Part shown: positions 32,209 to 40,867 of the stretch, one piece after another
Layout of the letters: each line of letters begins with the position of its first letter
How positions within the stretch are numbered: position 1 is the first letter of the stretch
Assembly (NCBI RefSeq): GCF_042665595.1
Contig: NZ_JBHTCT010000036.1
Location: 1-64,000 of the forward strand
DNA length: 64,000 bases
Source: Bhargavaea changchunensis
GTDB lineage: Bacteria > Bacillota > Bacilli > Bacillales_A > Planococcaceae
Direction: 5' to 3'
Program-made: the position numbers and the translations under genes
Notes under the pieces: generated by a model
Databases searched by the model: none
Told to the model about the DNA's origin: nothing
The model's input: the letters and a program-made list of their open reading frames with translations, nothing else

Positions 32209-33582
32209 TTGAATCAATCACTTTGGCTGGACACAGGGTACCCGCGCGATCAGTTCCCGGAAGCACAAGGCTCGCTCCGCTGTGATGTATGCATCATCGG
32301 CGGGGGAATGGGCGGAATCGCAGCGGCCGAGCAGCTCGCAAAGGCCGGGAAAGATGTCATTGTCCTGGAGAAGGACCGCATCTTCGGCTCCACGACAAGC
32401 CACTCGACAGGAAAGGTGACCGCCCAGCATGACATCATCTATGCCAAGCTGATCAAGCAGTTCGGCCTGGAAGCGGCACGGACCTATTACCAGGCCAACG
32501 AGCGCGCCGTGCGCCGGGCACGGGAGATCGCCCGGGATGATGAAGCCCGCTCGCTTGACTCCATCCTGTACGCCCGTACACCTTCCGGAACGGAAAATCT
32601 CCGGAAGGAATGGGAGGCCTACAAGGAAATCGGCATCCAAGGTGCATTCGTCAATGAGACTGAGCTGCCGTTCACCGTGGAGAGTGCGCTGTCGATGCAT
32701 GACGAACTGCAGATTCATCCGCTCCGTTTCGGCCAGCGCCTGGCACGGATGGCAGCGGACTCGGGGGCACGCATCTTCGAAGATTCCGCAGTAAGGAAGA
32801 TGGATTTCAAAAAGCGGATTGTGGAACTTGAAAACGGGACGGATGTCACTTTCAAGGAACTCATTCTCTGCACCCACTACCCGCTTGTCGGACTGCAGAA
32901 CATGAATGTCCTTAAGCTGCAGGTAAACCGCTCCTATATCGTTGCCGCCAAGGCCGGAACGGAGCTGAAAAACCAGTATCTGGGCGTGGATGCCGACTCA
33001 CTGTCCATCCGAACCGCAGGAATCGACGGCCAGCCGTATCTGATGGTCTCCGGCGCCAATCACCTTGCCGGCATGAAAGAAGAAACCGGTGAGAACTACG
33101 GCGAACTGGCGGAGCATCTCCGGGAACAGTTCGGCGTGAGCGACATTTCACACCAATGGTCGGCCCAAGATCCTCAAACGCCGGATGATGTACCGTATAT
33201 CGGCCGCATCACCAAAGACCTCCCCCACATCTATATCAGCACCGGCTTCCGTAAATGGGGACTGTCCGGTTCGCTCGCAGGATCGGAAGTGCTGCGTGAC
33301 CTGATCACCGGAAGACCGAACGAAGCCATCGGGCTTTACAGTCCCGACCGCACCGGCTTCGGCGCGAAACTGCTCCAGGGCATCAAGGTGGCCGGACTGA
33401 CCGCAGGCGAATTGGCCGCCGGGTATACAGTCCGTCTGGAATCACCGACATGTACGCACCTGGGCTGCAAAACCCGTTGGAACGAGGGCGACCGCACGTG
33501 GGATTGCCCATGCCACGGTTCCCGCTTCCGCGAGGACGGCTCGGTGCTTGAAGGCCCTGCAAAGAAGCCTCTGAAACTGTAA
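32209..33582 (+). CDS. FAD-dependent oxidoreductase with C-terminal Rieske domain (YhfW-like)
   Basis: A 457-residue protein. The N-terminal DAO-type FAD domain has the dinucleotide motif CDVCIIGGGMGGIAAAEQLA and the late FAD block ISTGFRKWGLSGSLAGSEVL. The last 45 residues are a Rieske [2Fe-2S] domain with all ligands: C415-x-H417 and C433-x-x-H436, plus C420 and C435 placed as for the disulfide of classical Rieske proteins. Bacillus YhfW has the same design; its reaction is unknown. The start is TTG 32209, seven bases after GGAGG; an ATG further up lies before the ribosome site. Confidence 0.88.
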   Translation: MNQSLWLDTGYPRDQFPEAQGSLRCDVCIIGGGMGGIAAAEQLAKAGKDVIVLEKDRIFGSTTSHSTGKVTAQHDIIYAKLIKQFGLEAARTYYQANERAVRRAREIARDDEARSLDSILYARTPSGTENLRKEWEAYKEIGIQGAFVNETELPFTVESALSMHDELQIHPLRFGQRLARMAADSGARIFEDSAVRKMDFKKRIVELENGTDVTFKELILCTHYPLVGLQNMNVLKLQVNRSYIVAAKAGTELKNQYLGVDADSLSIRTAGIDGQPYLMVSGANHLAGMKEETGENYGELAEHLREQFGVSDISHQWSAQDPQTPDDVPYIGRITKDLPHIYISTGFRKWGLSGSLAGSEVLRDLITGRPNEAIGLYSPDRTGFGAKLLQGIKVAGLTAGELAAGYTVRLESPTCTHLGCKTRWNEGDRTWDCPCHGSRFREDGSVLEGPAKKPLKL

Positions 33583-33591
33583 TGACAATTT

Positions 33592-33620
33592 CGCCTCCGG
33601 TATGTCCGGAGGTGTTTTTC
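33592..33620 (+). terminator. Terminator of the FAD-Rieske gene
   Basis: Stem GCCTCCGG / CCGGAGGT followed by T5. Confidence 0.8.
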
Positions 33621-33676
33621 TTGATGCGGGACTAATGTTTGATCTGCTAGAGTGATAGAAAAAGGGGTGAACCGTC

Positions 33677-34465
33677 ATGATCCTGAAACAGATCCGACTA
33701 AAGAAGCCGATGCCGGCGGAAAACCGATTTCCGTTCGGGCTCCCGGTCGTCCGGGAATTCGATTCATTCACGTTCCGCTCCCCGGTCACGATCATCGCCG
33801 GCGACAACGGCACGGGAAAGACGACACTCCTTGAAGGCATCGCCGCCGCGGCAGACAGCATCCTGATCAGCCGCGAACCGATCGAAGGGAACCCTGCACT
33901 TGAGCACGCCCGGGAAATAGCAGATCATCTCACGCTCAGCTGGTCGGTCAAATCGCGCAACGGCTTTTTCTTCCGGGCGCTGGATTTCGTGACCTACACG
34001 ATCGCCGTGTCCCAAATGCGCGAAGATGCCCGGGAGACGCTGGAAGAAATCAGAAGCCGGAATCCCCGCAGCCTGGAGGCACTGCCCTATGCCCGCACGT
34101 ATCACGAACTCCGGAATCTGTACGGCGAGGGGCTGGAGTTCCGCTCCCACGGCGAGAGCTTCCTGGACCTTTTCTCCGCGCGATTCCGGCCGGATGGCTT
34201 TTACATCCTGGATGAGCCCGAGGCGCCCCTCTCTCCCGCCAAGCAGCTGACCCTTCTTGCGATGCTGCATGAGATGGTGGAAGAAGGCGCCCAGTTCCTG
34301 ATCTCCACCCATTCCCCGATCATCATGGCTTACCCCGGTGCAGACCTTTATGAGATCCGCGGCTGCCGGCTTGAGCCGGCAGCGTTTGATGAAGTCGAGC
34401 ATGTCCGCATGACGAAAGACTTTCTGAATGCGCCGGAGCGCTATCTGAGACACTTGTTCAACTGA
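33677..34465 (+). CDS. Orphan ABC/AAA-type ATPase (COG3910-like)
   Basis: A 262-residue soluble ATPase with no membrane partner. Walker A is GDNGTGKTT (about residues 42-50), the signature-like motif is SHGESFLDLF, Walker B is GFYILDEPEAPLSP and the H-loop is ISTHSP. The spacing is that of SMC/RecF-type ATPases lacking a coiled coil, the group called COG3910. Such proteins are widespread and mostly uncharacterised; some relatives are parts of defence modules, but no partner gene (nuclease, toxin) is adjacent. AAAGGGGTGA precedes the ATG. Monocistronic. Confidence 0.8.
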   Translation: MILKQIRLKKPMPAENRFPFGLPVVREFDSFTFRSPVTIIAGDNGTGKTTLLEGIAAAADSILISREPIEGNPALEHAREIADHLTLSWSVKSRNGFFFRALDFVTYTIAVSQMREDARETLEEIRSRNPRSLEALPYARTYHELRNLYGEGLEFRSHGESFLDLFSARFRPDGFYILDEPEAPLSPAKQLTLLAMLHEMVEEGAQFLISTHSPIIMAYPGADLYEIRGCRLEPAAFDEVEHVRMTKDFLNAPERYLRHLFN

Positions 34466-34503
34466 AAAATCACCCGGCCCCCATCAGGGAACCGGGTGAT
34501 TTT
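34465..34503. terminator. Bidirectional terminator
   Basis: Stem AAAATCACCCGG / CCGGGTGATTTT between two convergent genes. Confidence 0.9.
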
Positions 34504-35369
34504 CAGTGCACCGGTGTTTTGAAGTTGCTTCCGGAGATTTCGCTGACACGCTGGACGATGACGAATGCTTCGGGATCCGTCTCACGGATCGCCGTCCGTA
34601 CATCTGCCATCTCAAGGCGGTCGACGACGACGTAGAGGACTTTCTTCGAATCATTCGTGAATGCACCTTCCCCGTTCAGGAAAGTGACGCCTCGTCCGAC
34701 GTTATCGATCAGGCTCTTCCCCAATTCCTCCGCGTGCTCGGAAATGACCATGACCGACAGGGACTCTTCCGTACCTTCTACGACCATATCGATCACCTTT
34801 GAGGCGATAAAGTACGTGATCATCGAGTAGAAGGTGGTCTCCCATGTGAACACAAGCAGACCCGCAAGGATGAAGATGAAGACGTTCATGATCATGACCG
34901 TCTGTCCGACAGAGATCGGCCGCCGCTTGCTGATCAGGATGGCAAGGATCTCCGTTCCGTCCAGTGCACCACCCATGCGCATGACAAGCCCGACCCCGAA
35001 ACCGAGGATCACCGCTCCGATCACCGTCGCGAGGAACAGGTCATCCGTCACCACGTCGAACCGGTGGAGATAGCCGGTCGCCACAGAGAGCACAATGATG
35101 CCGTATAGCGCGTTGACAGTGAACCGGATGCCCATCCGCCTATAACCAAGGAAGATAAACGGGATATTCAGGACGATGATGAAAATACTGAGGGTAAGCG
35201 GCGTTAGTTCCGACAGGATGATCGACAGCCCGATGACTCCGCCGTCCAGGATGTTGTTCGGGACGAGAAACAGTTCCAGCCCGATGGCCGCTATGATGGC
35301 ACCCGCGGTGATCAGGAAAAGCTGGACCGGAATGGACTCAGAGAGAAACTTATGCTTTGAATCTGACAT
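34503..35369 (-). CDS. YitT-family membrane protein (DUF2179)
   Basis: A 288-residue protein with five or six membrane segments in the first 185 residues (ITAGAIIAAIGLELFLVPNN, GGVIGLSIILSELTPLTLSI, MGGALDGTEILAILISKRRP) and a C-terminal soluble DUF2179 domain (TFLNGEGAFTNDSKKVLYVV, DPEAFVIVQRVSEISG). It is one of several YitT paralogues usual in Bacillales; the transported or sensed molecule is unknown. GGAGT precedes the ATG. Its stop codon lies within the bidirectional terminator. Confidence 0.88.
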   Translation of the reverse strand: MSDSKHKFLSESIPVQLFLITAGAIIAAIGLELFLVPNNILDGGVIGLSIILSELTPLTLSIFIIVLNIPFIFLGYRRMGIRFTVNALYGIIVLSVATGYLHRFDVVTDDLFLATVIGAVILGFGVGLVMRMGGALDGTEILAILISKRRPISVGQTVMIMNVFIFILAGLLVFTWETTFYSMITYFIASKVIDMVVEGTEESLSVMVISEHAEELGKSLIDNVGRGVTFLNGEGAFTNDSKKVLYVVVDRLEMADVRTAIRETDPEAFVIVQRVSEISGSNFKTPVH

Positions 35370-35467
35370 CTGTTAGACTCCTATTCTGAGGCAGTTGCCC
35401 TAAGTAAAGTATGAGGAAAAGACCCACGGTGATGCAAACCATTTTTGCTTCCGTTTCCAAAGAAAGC

Positions 35468-35494
35468 AAAAGCCCCGGCGATGCCGGGGCTTTT
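35468..35494. terminator. Terminator of ppaC
   Basis: Stem AAAAGCCCCGGC / GCCGGGGCTTTT with a three-base loop. Confidence 0.85.
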
Positions 35495-35503
35495 CTTGAT
35501 CTA

Positions 35504-36433
35504 TTATTTTGCCAGGGCTTCCGTCAGTACCGGAACAATCTGCTTCTTGCGGGATACGATTCCCTTCAGGACGGCCAGATTATCTTCCAGCGGGACATTG
35601 AATGCGCCGCATGCCGCCTGGGATTCGCTTCCGAGGACGAGGACTGTCGAATCATTGGTCAGGATGTCCGTGATCGCCAGCATGTAAAGGCCCAGCTCAC
35701 GCTCTGCAATGACCCGGTAGAGCAGGTCTTCCAGCTCTTTCTTGCGGCCTAGAACATCGCTGACATCGACCGTGTTGACCTGGGCGATGACCACTTTCTT
35801 GCCGCCCATCTCAAACTCTTTGGCATCCATGTTGACGAGTTCTTCAAGTGTCTTCTTGCTGAGGTCGGCACCCGCCTTCAGCATGGCAAGTCCGTACTCC
35901 TCGGCATTTACGCCGGCAATTTCCGCCAGCTCGTCAACCGCCTTGCGGTCTTCGCCGGTGAATGTCGGCGACTTGAAGAGGAGCGAGTCGGAGATGATCG
36001 CCGAAAGCATCAGGCCGGCGATGTTCGCCGGAATCTCGACGTCATTTTCCTTGTAGAGCTTATTGAGGATCGTCGCCGTGCAGCCGACCGGTTCCGCACG
36101 ATAGTAGAGCGGGTCTGCCGTCTCAAAGTTCGCGATCCGGTGGTGATCGACAACCTCAAGGACTTTCACGTCCGCGATGTCATCCGCGCTCTGCTGGAAC
36201 TCATTATGGTCGACGAGGATGACGCCTTCCGCTTCACCCGCGACATTTGTGACAAGACGCGGCGCTTCGAAACCGAACTTCTCCAGTGCGTACGCCGTCT
36301 CATCGTTCACTTCTCCGAGACGGACCGCTTCCGCGTCAACGCCGAGTTCTTTCTTTAAGTGTGCATAGGCGATTGCCGCCGTAATCGAGTCCGTATCCGG
36401 ATTTTTATGTCCGAAAACCAGTACTTTAGACAT
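35504..36433 (-). CDS. ppaC: Manganese-dependent inorganic pyrophosphatase (family II)
   Basis: A 309-residue cytoplasmic enzyme hydrolysing pyrophosphate. The DHH-family metal motifs are present: FGHKNPDTDSI (H, D, D), ILVDHNE, EVVDHHRIANF and a DHHA2 domain including the C-terminal SRKKQIVP substrate loop. Length equals Bacillus PpaC. ATG 36433 follows GGAGTGA by eight bases; a GTG-type start four codons up is rejected. Monocistronic. Confidence 0.96.
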   Translation of the reverse strand: MSKVLVFGHKNPDTDSITAAIAYAHLKKELGVDAEAVRLGEVNDETAYALEKFGFEAPRLVTNVAGEAEGVILVDHNEFQQSADDIADVKVLEVVDHHRIANFETADPLYYRAEPVGCTATILNKLYKENDVEIPANIAGLMLSAIISDSLLFKSPTFTGEDRKAVDELAEIAGVNAEEYGLAMLKAGADLSKKTLEELVNMDAKEFEMGGKKVVIAQVNTVDVSDVLGRKKELEDLLYRVIAERELGLYMLAITDILTNDSTVLVLGSESQAACGAFNVPLEDNLAVLKGIVSRKKQIVPVLTEALAK

Positions 36434-36483
36434 TTTATGATTCACTCCTGACCGTCTTGTTCGAATTTTCCTTCCTTATTCTA

Positions 36484-36927
36484 TCATATCTCCCGGCTTG
36501 ATAATAACGCCGTAAGATCTTCTTTATTGACGATAAAATCGGCGAGCGTATGTTGGTCGAGCACCGCGAGATATGCCATCAGCGCCTGGTTCAGCGCACC
36601 GCGCAAGCCGCAGATCGGACTTAGCACACACCGGTTTGCCGTAGAGCTGAAGCACTCGACAATATTGAAGTCATCTTCGGTCTGACGGACGACCGTCCCG
36701 ATGTTGATATCCTCCGGGGGCACTGCCAGACGCACACCGCCTCCGCGGCCGCGGACGGTCTCCACATATCCCAACTGGCCGAGTTTGTGTGTGACTTTCA
36801 TCAAATGGTTCTTAGAAATTCCGTAAGCATCCGAAATGCCTTGGATTGTAGACAATTCACCGTCTTTTTTCGCGCCGAGGTACATGAGGACACGGAGCGC
36901 ATAATCAGTGTACATCGTCATTCTCAT
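36484..36927 (-). CDS. nsrR: Nitric-oxide-sensing repressor NsrR (Rrf2 family)
   Basis: A 147-residue winged-helix regulator with an iron-sulfur cluster. The three cluster cysteines C92, C100 and C106 and the Asp at position 8 match the known NsrR ligands exactly, fixing the start. NO destroys the cluster and relieves repression of NO-detoxifying genes. It is divergent from hmp, whose promoter holds an NsrR-type box, so this pair forms a complete sensing-response unit. Confidence 0.93.
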   Translation of the reverse strand: MRMTMYTDYALRVLMYLGAKKDGELSTIQGISDAYGISKNHLMKVTHKLGQLGYVETVRGRGGGVRLAVPPEDINIGTVVRQTEDDFNIVECFSSTANRCVLSPICGLRGALNQALMAYLAVLDQHTLADFIVNKEDLTALLSSREI

Positions 36928-37037
36928 GCATAGTCACTCGCCTTTCCTTCCATATTATAAGCGTTCGCATCCATTTCAATAAAGGAAAGCGGCTTATCTG
37001 AATTTTGACAGTTCCTTGAATGGATTGTGACTGAATT

Positions 37038-37074
37038 CTGACACCAACTTAAAGATGTATTTTATATATTGCTT
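37038..37074 (+). promoter_or_regulatory. hmp promoter with NsrR-type operator
   Basis: CTGACA (37038-37043) with TTTATA at 17 bp (37061-37066) is the likely promoter. The 23-base stretch 37052-37074 starts AAGATGTATTT and ends ATATTGCTT, an imperfect palindrome resembling known NsrR sites; it covers the -10. NO would release repression here. Confidence 0.65.
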
Positions 37075-37148
37075 TGAAGAAAGCATGGGAATATGATGAA
37101 GACAGATCAAGAACAACCAATCCAAACAACCGAAAGGGAGTTGTAAAC

Positions 37149-38333
37149 ATGCTTTCCCAAAAGACAATCGATATCGTGAAGTCCACTGTCCCTGTACTTG
37201 AACAACACGGCAAGACGATTACTACAGTTTTCTATAAGAACATGTTTGAAGCACATCCCGAACTCCTGAACATCTTTAACCACGCCAACCAGTCCCGCGG
37301 ACGCCAGCAGACTGCACTTGCCAACACCGTGCTTGCCGCTGCTAAATACATCGACAATCTCGAAGCGATCGTTCCTGCAGTCGTCCAGATCGCGCACAAA
37401 CACCGCGGACTCGACGTCCGTCCGGAACACTATCCGATCGTCGGCCATCATCTTCTCGGCGCGATCAAAGAAGTGCTCGGTGATGCAGCCACTCCTGAAA
37501 TCCTCGGTGCCTGGGGCGAAGCTTACGGTGTAATCGCGGACGCCTTCATCGGAGTCGAAAAATCCATGTATGAGGAAGCGGCAACTGCAGAAAACGGCTG
37601 GGACGGCTTCAAGGACTTTGTCGTCGCGAAGAAAGTGGAAGAAAGCGACGTCATCACTTCCTTCTACCTGAAGCCCGCTGACGGCAAAGGCGTACCGGGA
37701 TACAAGCCAGGCCAATACCTGACCGTACGCGTCACGATCCCCGGCGAAAAGTACATGATGATCCGCCAATACAGCCTGTCCCGCGCACCGCACGAAGACA
37801 TGTTCCGCATTTCCGTCAAGCGCGAAGATGAGTGCAACCCTGAAGGCAAGGTCTCGACCTTCCTCCACCGCAGCGTGAATGCAGGCGACAAGATTGAAGT
37901 CAGCGCACCTGCAGGCGACTTCTTCCTTGATACCGAAGCGGCAACTCCGGTCACACTCATCAGCGGCGGCGTCGGCCTCACGCCGATGATGGCCATGTTC
38001 GACCATATCACCGGCAACCAGCCGGAGCGCAAAGCGGTATTTATCCACTCCGCGCGCAACCCGCAGCTGCAGGCGTTTGACGGCGATCTCCGTGAAATGG
38101 CTGCCGGCAATGACAACGCAGCTTACTCGGTCCGCTACTCCGACACGGACGGCTTCCTGGACCGCGACTTCCTCAGCGGCCGCGTCATCGAAAACAGCGA
38201 CGTCTACCTGTGCGGCCCGGCACCATTCATGAATGCCATGATCCACGAACTCAAGGCGATTGGCGTGCCGGTCGAAAAGATCCACTATGAATTCTTCGGC
38301 CCTGCGGCAGAACTTGAAGCCGTCACAGCGTAA
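37149..38333 (+). CDS. hmp: Flavohemoprotein, nitric oxide dioxygenase
   Basis: A 394-residue three-domain enzyme that turns NO and O2 into nitrate using NAD(P)H. The globin domain (1-140) has the proximal heme H85, plus Y29 and Q53; the FAD domain (150-255) has MIRQYSLSRAP; the NAD domain (265-390) has LISGGVGLTPMMAM and LCGPAPFMNAM. The start ATG 37149 follows AAAGGGAG. It is divergent from nsrR and ends in a strong terminator. Confidence 0.96.
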   Translation: MLSQKTIDIVKSTVPVLEQHGKTITTVFYKNMFEAHPELLNIFNHANQSRGRQQTALANTVLAAAKYIDNLEAIVPAVVQIAHKHRGLDVRPEHYPIVGHHLLGAIKEVLGDAATPEILGAWGEAYGVIADAFIGVEKSMYEEAATAENGWDGFKDFVVAKKVEESDVITSFYLKPADGKGVPGYKPGQYLTVRVTIPGEKYMMIRQYSLSRAPHEDMFRISVKREDECNPEGKVSTFLHRSVNAGDKIEVSAPAGDFFLDTEAATPVTLISGGVGLTPMMAMFDHITGNQPERKAVFIHSARNPQLQAFDGDLREMAAGNDNAAYSVRYSDTDGFLDRDFLSGRVIENSDVYLCGPAPFMNAMIHELKAIGVPVEKIHYEFFGPAAELEAVTA

Positions 38334-38345
38334 TTTCAGAGCAAC

Positions 38346-38376
38346 AAAACCCCGACCGGGACCCGGTCGGGGTTTT
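38346..38376 (+). terminator. Terminator of hmp
   Basis: Stem AAAACCCCGACCGGG / CCCGGTCGGGGTTTT, then TATTGG. Confidence 0.9.
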
Positions 38377-38390
38377 ATTGGCATGCGGTA

Positions 38391-38475
38391 TTTGCTTCAC
38401 ATTTGCATGGGGTTGCTTCACTTTCATGGTGGCTTACTTCACATTCACACGAATTTGCTTCAGCATTCAGCCTGC
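38391..38475. repeat. Array C: four 21-bp tandem units, core TTGCTTCACATT/TTCACTTTCATGG
   Basis: TTGCTTCA (third copy TTACTTCA) begins at 38392, 38413, 38434 and 38455, exactly 21 bp apart. The second unit contains CTTCACTTTCATGG, which resembles the ATCACTTTCATGG of array A. It sits between hmp's terminator and the convergent hydrolase gene. Confidence 0.9.
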
Positions 38476-38498
38476 GGCAGGCCTCATGGCTCTCATCA

Positions 38499-39290
38499 TT
38501 AAGCAGCCCCGATAGCCGATTCCATTTCCCTGATATAACCGATCGAATGACGGTTGAACTCATCCGGCTGGTCAATGTTGCAGACATGTCCGGAGTTCCT
38601 GATCGTGATCAGGCGGAACTTCTCGCTGCGGCTGACAACTTCCTCGACAGGAGGGATGAACAGATAGTCTTCCTCCCCCATCAGGAACAGCGTCGGTACA
38701 CCGGTCGTCGTCGATTGGAGGCGCGCAAGATACGGATTGATCAGCTTTGTGAGCGAGAACCATTTCACAAACTCTTTCTGGCACATTTTCTTCGCCTGGT
38801 TGACAAAAGCGAGCCGGGATTCCTCATGTTCCTTCTTCGGCATAATGATATAGGCAAAGAGTTTATATAGAAGCATGTAGGGCACGAACCGCTTGAACGT
38901 ATTCCCCGCCCATAGCAGCAGCTTGGTCCGGATATCAAGCCCGATGACCGCGCCCCCCAGAATCAGCGACTTGACCCGACCGGGATGCCTTTCCGCCAAC
39001 GTCTGCGCAACGATGGTCCCAAGTGACATGCCGATCATATGAGACCTGCTGATGCCAAGCTTGTCCATGACCTCGACGACATCATCCGCCACTTCGCGGA
39101 ACGAGTCTCCCTTCTTCCACCGGCCCCGCTCTGAGCGACCGTGGCCCCGGAGGTCCAGAAGAAGTATATTATGCTCTTGCCGGAATTCCCTGATCTGCTT
39201 GAACCAGACGGACGAACTGCCGCCCGCCCCGTGGATAAAGGTCACCCACGGATGCTTGTCCCCTTTGATGTAGGTCTTGTAGTGGAGCAT
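38499..39290 (-). CDS. Alpha/beta-fold hydrolase
   Basis: A 263-residue serine hydrolase. The fold's landmarks are present: oxyanion region FIHGAGGSSSVW, nucleophile elbow GMSLG, acid residue in LMGEEDYLFIPP and catalytic histidine in RNSGHVCNIDQPDEF. Substrate unknown; no lid typical of lipases is obvious. ATG 39290 follows AAGGGA; a frame extending 23 codons upstream has no ribosome site. The AT-rich 39300-39430 region upstream carries its promoter, though I cannot choose a clear -35/-10 pair. Confidence 0.82.
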   Translation of the reverse strand: MLHYKTYIKGDKHPWVTFIHGAGGSSSVWFKQIREFRQEHNILLLDLRGHGRSERGRWKKGDSFREVADDVVEVMDKLGISRSHMIGMSLGTIVAQTLAERHPGRVKSLILGGAVIGLDIRTKLLLWAGNTFKRFVPYMLLYKLFAYIIMPKKEHEESRLAFVNQAKKMCQKEFVKWFSLTKLINPYLARLQSTTTGVPTLFLMGEEDYLFIPPVEEVVSRSEKFRLITIRNSGHVCNIDQPDEFNRHSIGYIREMESAIGAA

Positions 39291-39432
39291 GGAGATCTTC
39301 CCTTCAATGCGGTTGCTACCATTTAAGCATGTTTCTAAATACTTTTCATTAGATAACAATTACCAATAGGATTTAATTGACAGTTTATTGAAGATTAAAT
39401 GACAGTTTTGAATTTACCCTGCATGTATCCAT

Positions 39433-39464
39433 TAAAAAGGCTCCGGACGACTTGTCCGGAGCCT
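39433..39464 (-). terminator. Terminator of the acetyltransferase gene at 39501
   Basis: Stem AGGCTCCGGAC / GTCCGGAGCCT, followed by T4-5 on the minus strand. Confidence 0.85.
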
Positions 39465-39500
39465 GAGTTTATATAAATACAAGTTACTTCCCATAACATT

Positions 39501-40319
39501 TCAGCTTTCTGCGGAAACGCGCTCCCGCTCGTAAGTCCACATGCACCACTTGCCGATATCCCTGAAGCCGATCCGCTTGTAGATGCGGCCCGCTGCTGGA
39601 TTATCGTAGAAGAGGCAGAGCATCTTGCCTTCTTCCAATAGCTCCCGGCAAAGCTCCGACATGCAATAGGAGGCGAGGCCCTGCTGTTGGTATCCCGGAA
39701 TCGTCCCGACCCCTACAATCATTGCGGACAGCGAGTTTTCAGCCGTGCTCGAGGCCGAGCTGATGATGCGCCCGTCCCCCTCAATGAGATACGCTCTTGC
39801 GGTCCCTTCTTCAAGGGTGCGCCGTTTATGCGCCACACTGTATTCCCCGGCCGCAAATTCCGGTATGGCGTACATCTGATCGATCAGCGCCGCGGCATCA
39901 TCCGGAACCGCCTTGCGGACAGTGATCTCCTGCGGGATGGCAGGAAGTTCCGTCCCCGTCTCGCATTTGGCATAGTGAAGCACTCGCGGATTGTCCGGTT
40001 TCCTATTGAGATAGGGCTCCATCCTCCGGACAATCGGTTCGATGCCTGACAAAAAGCGGAACGACGGATCGGCATTGATGATACCGGCAAACCCTGCCGC
40101 GTCAAAGTCACCCGGCGCCCACACGATATAATTGTCCGTGTACTTAAGGAGAACGCCGCGCATGACACCGTCATCCCCGAAGTCTCCCCATAGCGTCTGG
40201 ATCGGATCGTCGAAGCCGTACGCCTCGATGTCTCCGATGATAAACAGATTCTCTGCCGGCTGAACACCGACAAACGCCATGGTCTCCTGCCTGTCGGCCT
40301 CCAGTAACTGCCTGATCAT
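39501..40319 (-). CDS. GNAT-family acetyltransferase with extra N-terminal domain
   Basis: A 272-residue protein. The C-terminal half (about 130-265) is a GNAT domain: ITVRKAVPDDAAALIDQM, then MIVGVGTIPGYQQQGLASYC as the CoA loop and LCLFYDNPAAGRIYKRIGF. The first 125 residues (FVGVQPAENLFIIGDIEAYG, YTDNYIVWAPGDFDAAGFAG) form a degenerate second GNAT-like half, as in two-domain Bacillus relatives. Substrate unknown. GGAGGCGG precedes the ATG. Monocistronic. Confidence 0.8.
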   Translation of the reverse strand: MIRQLLEADRQETMAFVGVQPAENLFIIGDIEAYGFDDPIQTLWGDFGDDGVMRGVLLKYTDNYIVWAPGDFDAAGFAGIINADPSFRFLSGIEPIVRRMEPYLNRKPDNPRVLHYAKCETGTELPAIPQEITVRKAVPDDAAALIDQMYAIPEFAAGEYSVAHKRRTLEEGTARAYLIEGDGRIISSASSTAENSLSAMIVGVGTIPGYQQQGLASYCMSELCRELLEEGKMLCLFYDNPAAGRIYKRIGFRDIGKWCMWTYERERVSAES

Positions 40320-40437
40320 GGTCCCGCCTCCTTTTTGGGTTTCGGGATATCATAGCATAACAGGCTCGGCTGCTCAACGAAATTTTCAGATTTCCTCATC
40401 TGAAGAAAACGCGCCCCCGATGAGGCGCGTTACATGA

Positions 40438-40857
40438 TTATTCTCCTGTTTCTGAAAAGCGCCCGATCCGGTCCCGGATTTCATCCCGGACACGGCGGAA
40501 GACGGCGCTCTTTTCATCTTCCGACCCTTGTGCCCGTGCCGGATCATCAAATCCCCAATGGTCACGGGCGGCGTCTGACGGGACCGACGGACAGTTATCC
40601 CGGGCATCCCCGCATAGCGTGATGACATAATCGGCGCGCTTCAGAAGTTCGGCACTGATCGTTTCTGACTGTTGGGCCGAGATGTCGATGCCGGCCTCCT
40701 CCATCACCCGGACCGCCTCCGGATTCAGGCCATGGGCCTCGATGCCTGCGGAACGCACCTCAAAGCGGTCGCCGAGAATCGCCCTGCCGAACCCCTCCGC
40801 CATCTGGCTCCGGCACGAGTTGCCCGTGCATAGAAAGTAGATCAGTTTCTTTTCCAT
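40438..40857 (-). CDS. arsC: Arsenate reductase, thioredoxin-coupled (LMW phosphatase fold)
   Basis: A 139-residue enzyme that reduces arsenate to arsenite for export by ArsB. The P-loop is CTGNSCRS with C10, and the redox pair C82 and C89 (LCGDARDNCP) is at exactly the numbering of Staphylococcus and Bacillus ArsC, which supports ATG 40857, six bases after GAGGTG. It begins ten bases after arsB ends: third gene of arsRBC. Confidence 0.95.
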   Translation of the reverse strand: MEKKLIYFLCTGNSCRSQMAEGFGRAILGDRFEVRSAGIEAHGLNPEAVRVMEEAGIDISAQQSETISAELLKRADYVITLCGDARDNCPSVPSDAARDHWGFDDPARAQGSEDEKSAVFRRVRDEIRDRIGRFSETGE

Positions 40858-40867
40858 TTCCAACACC

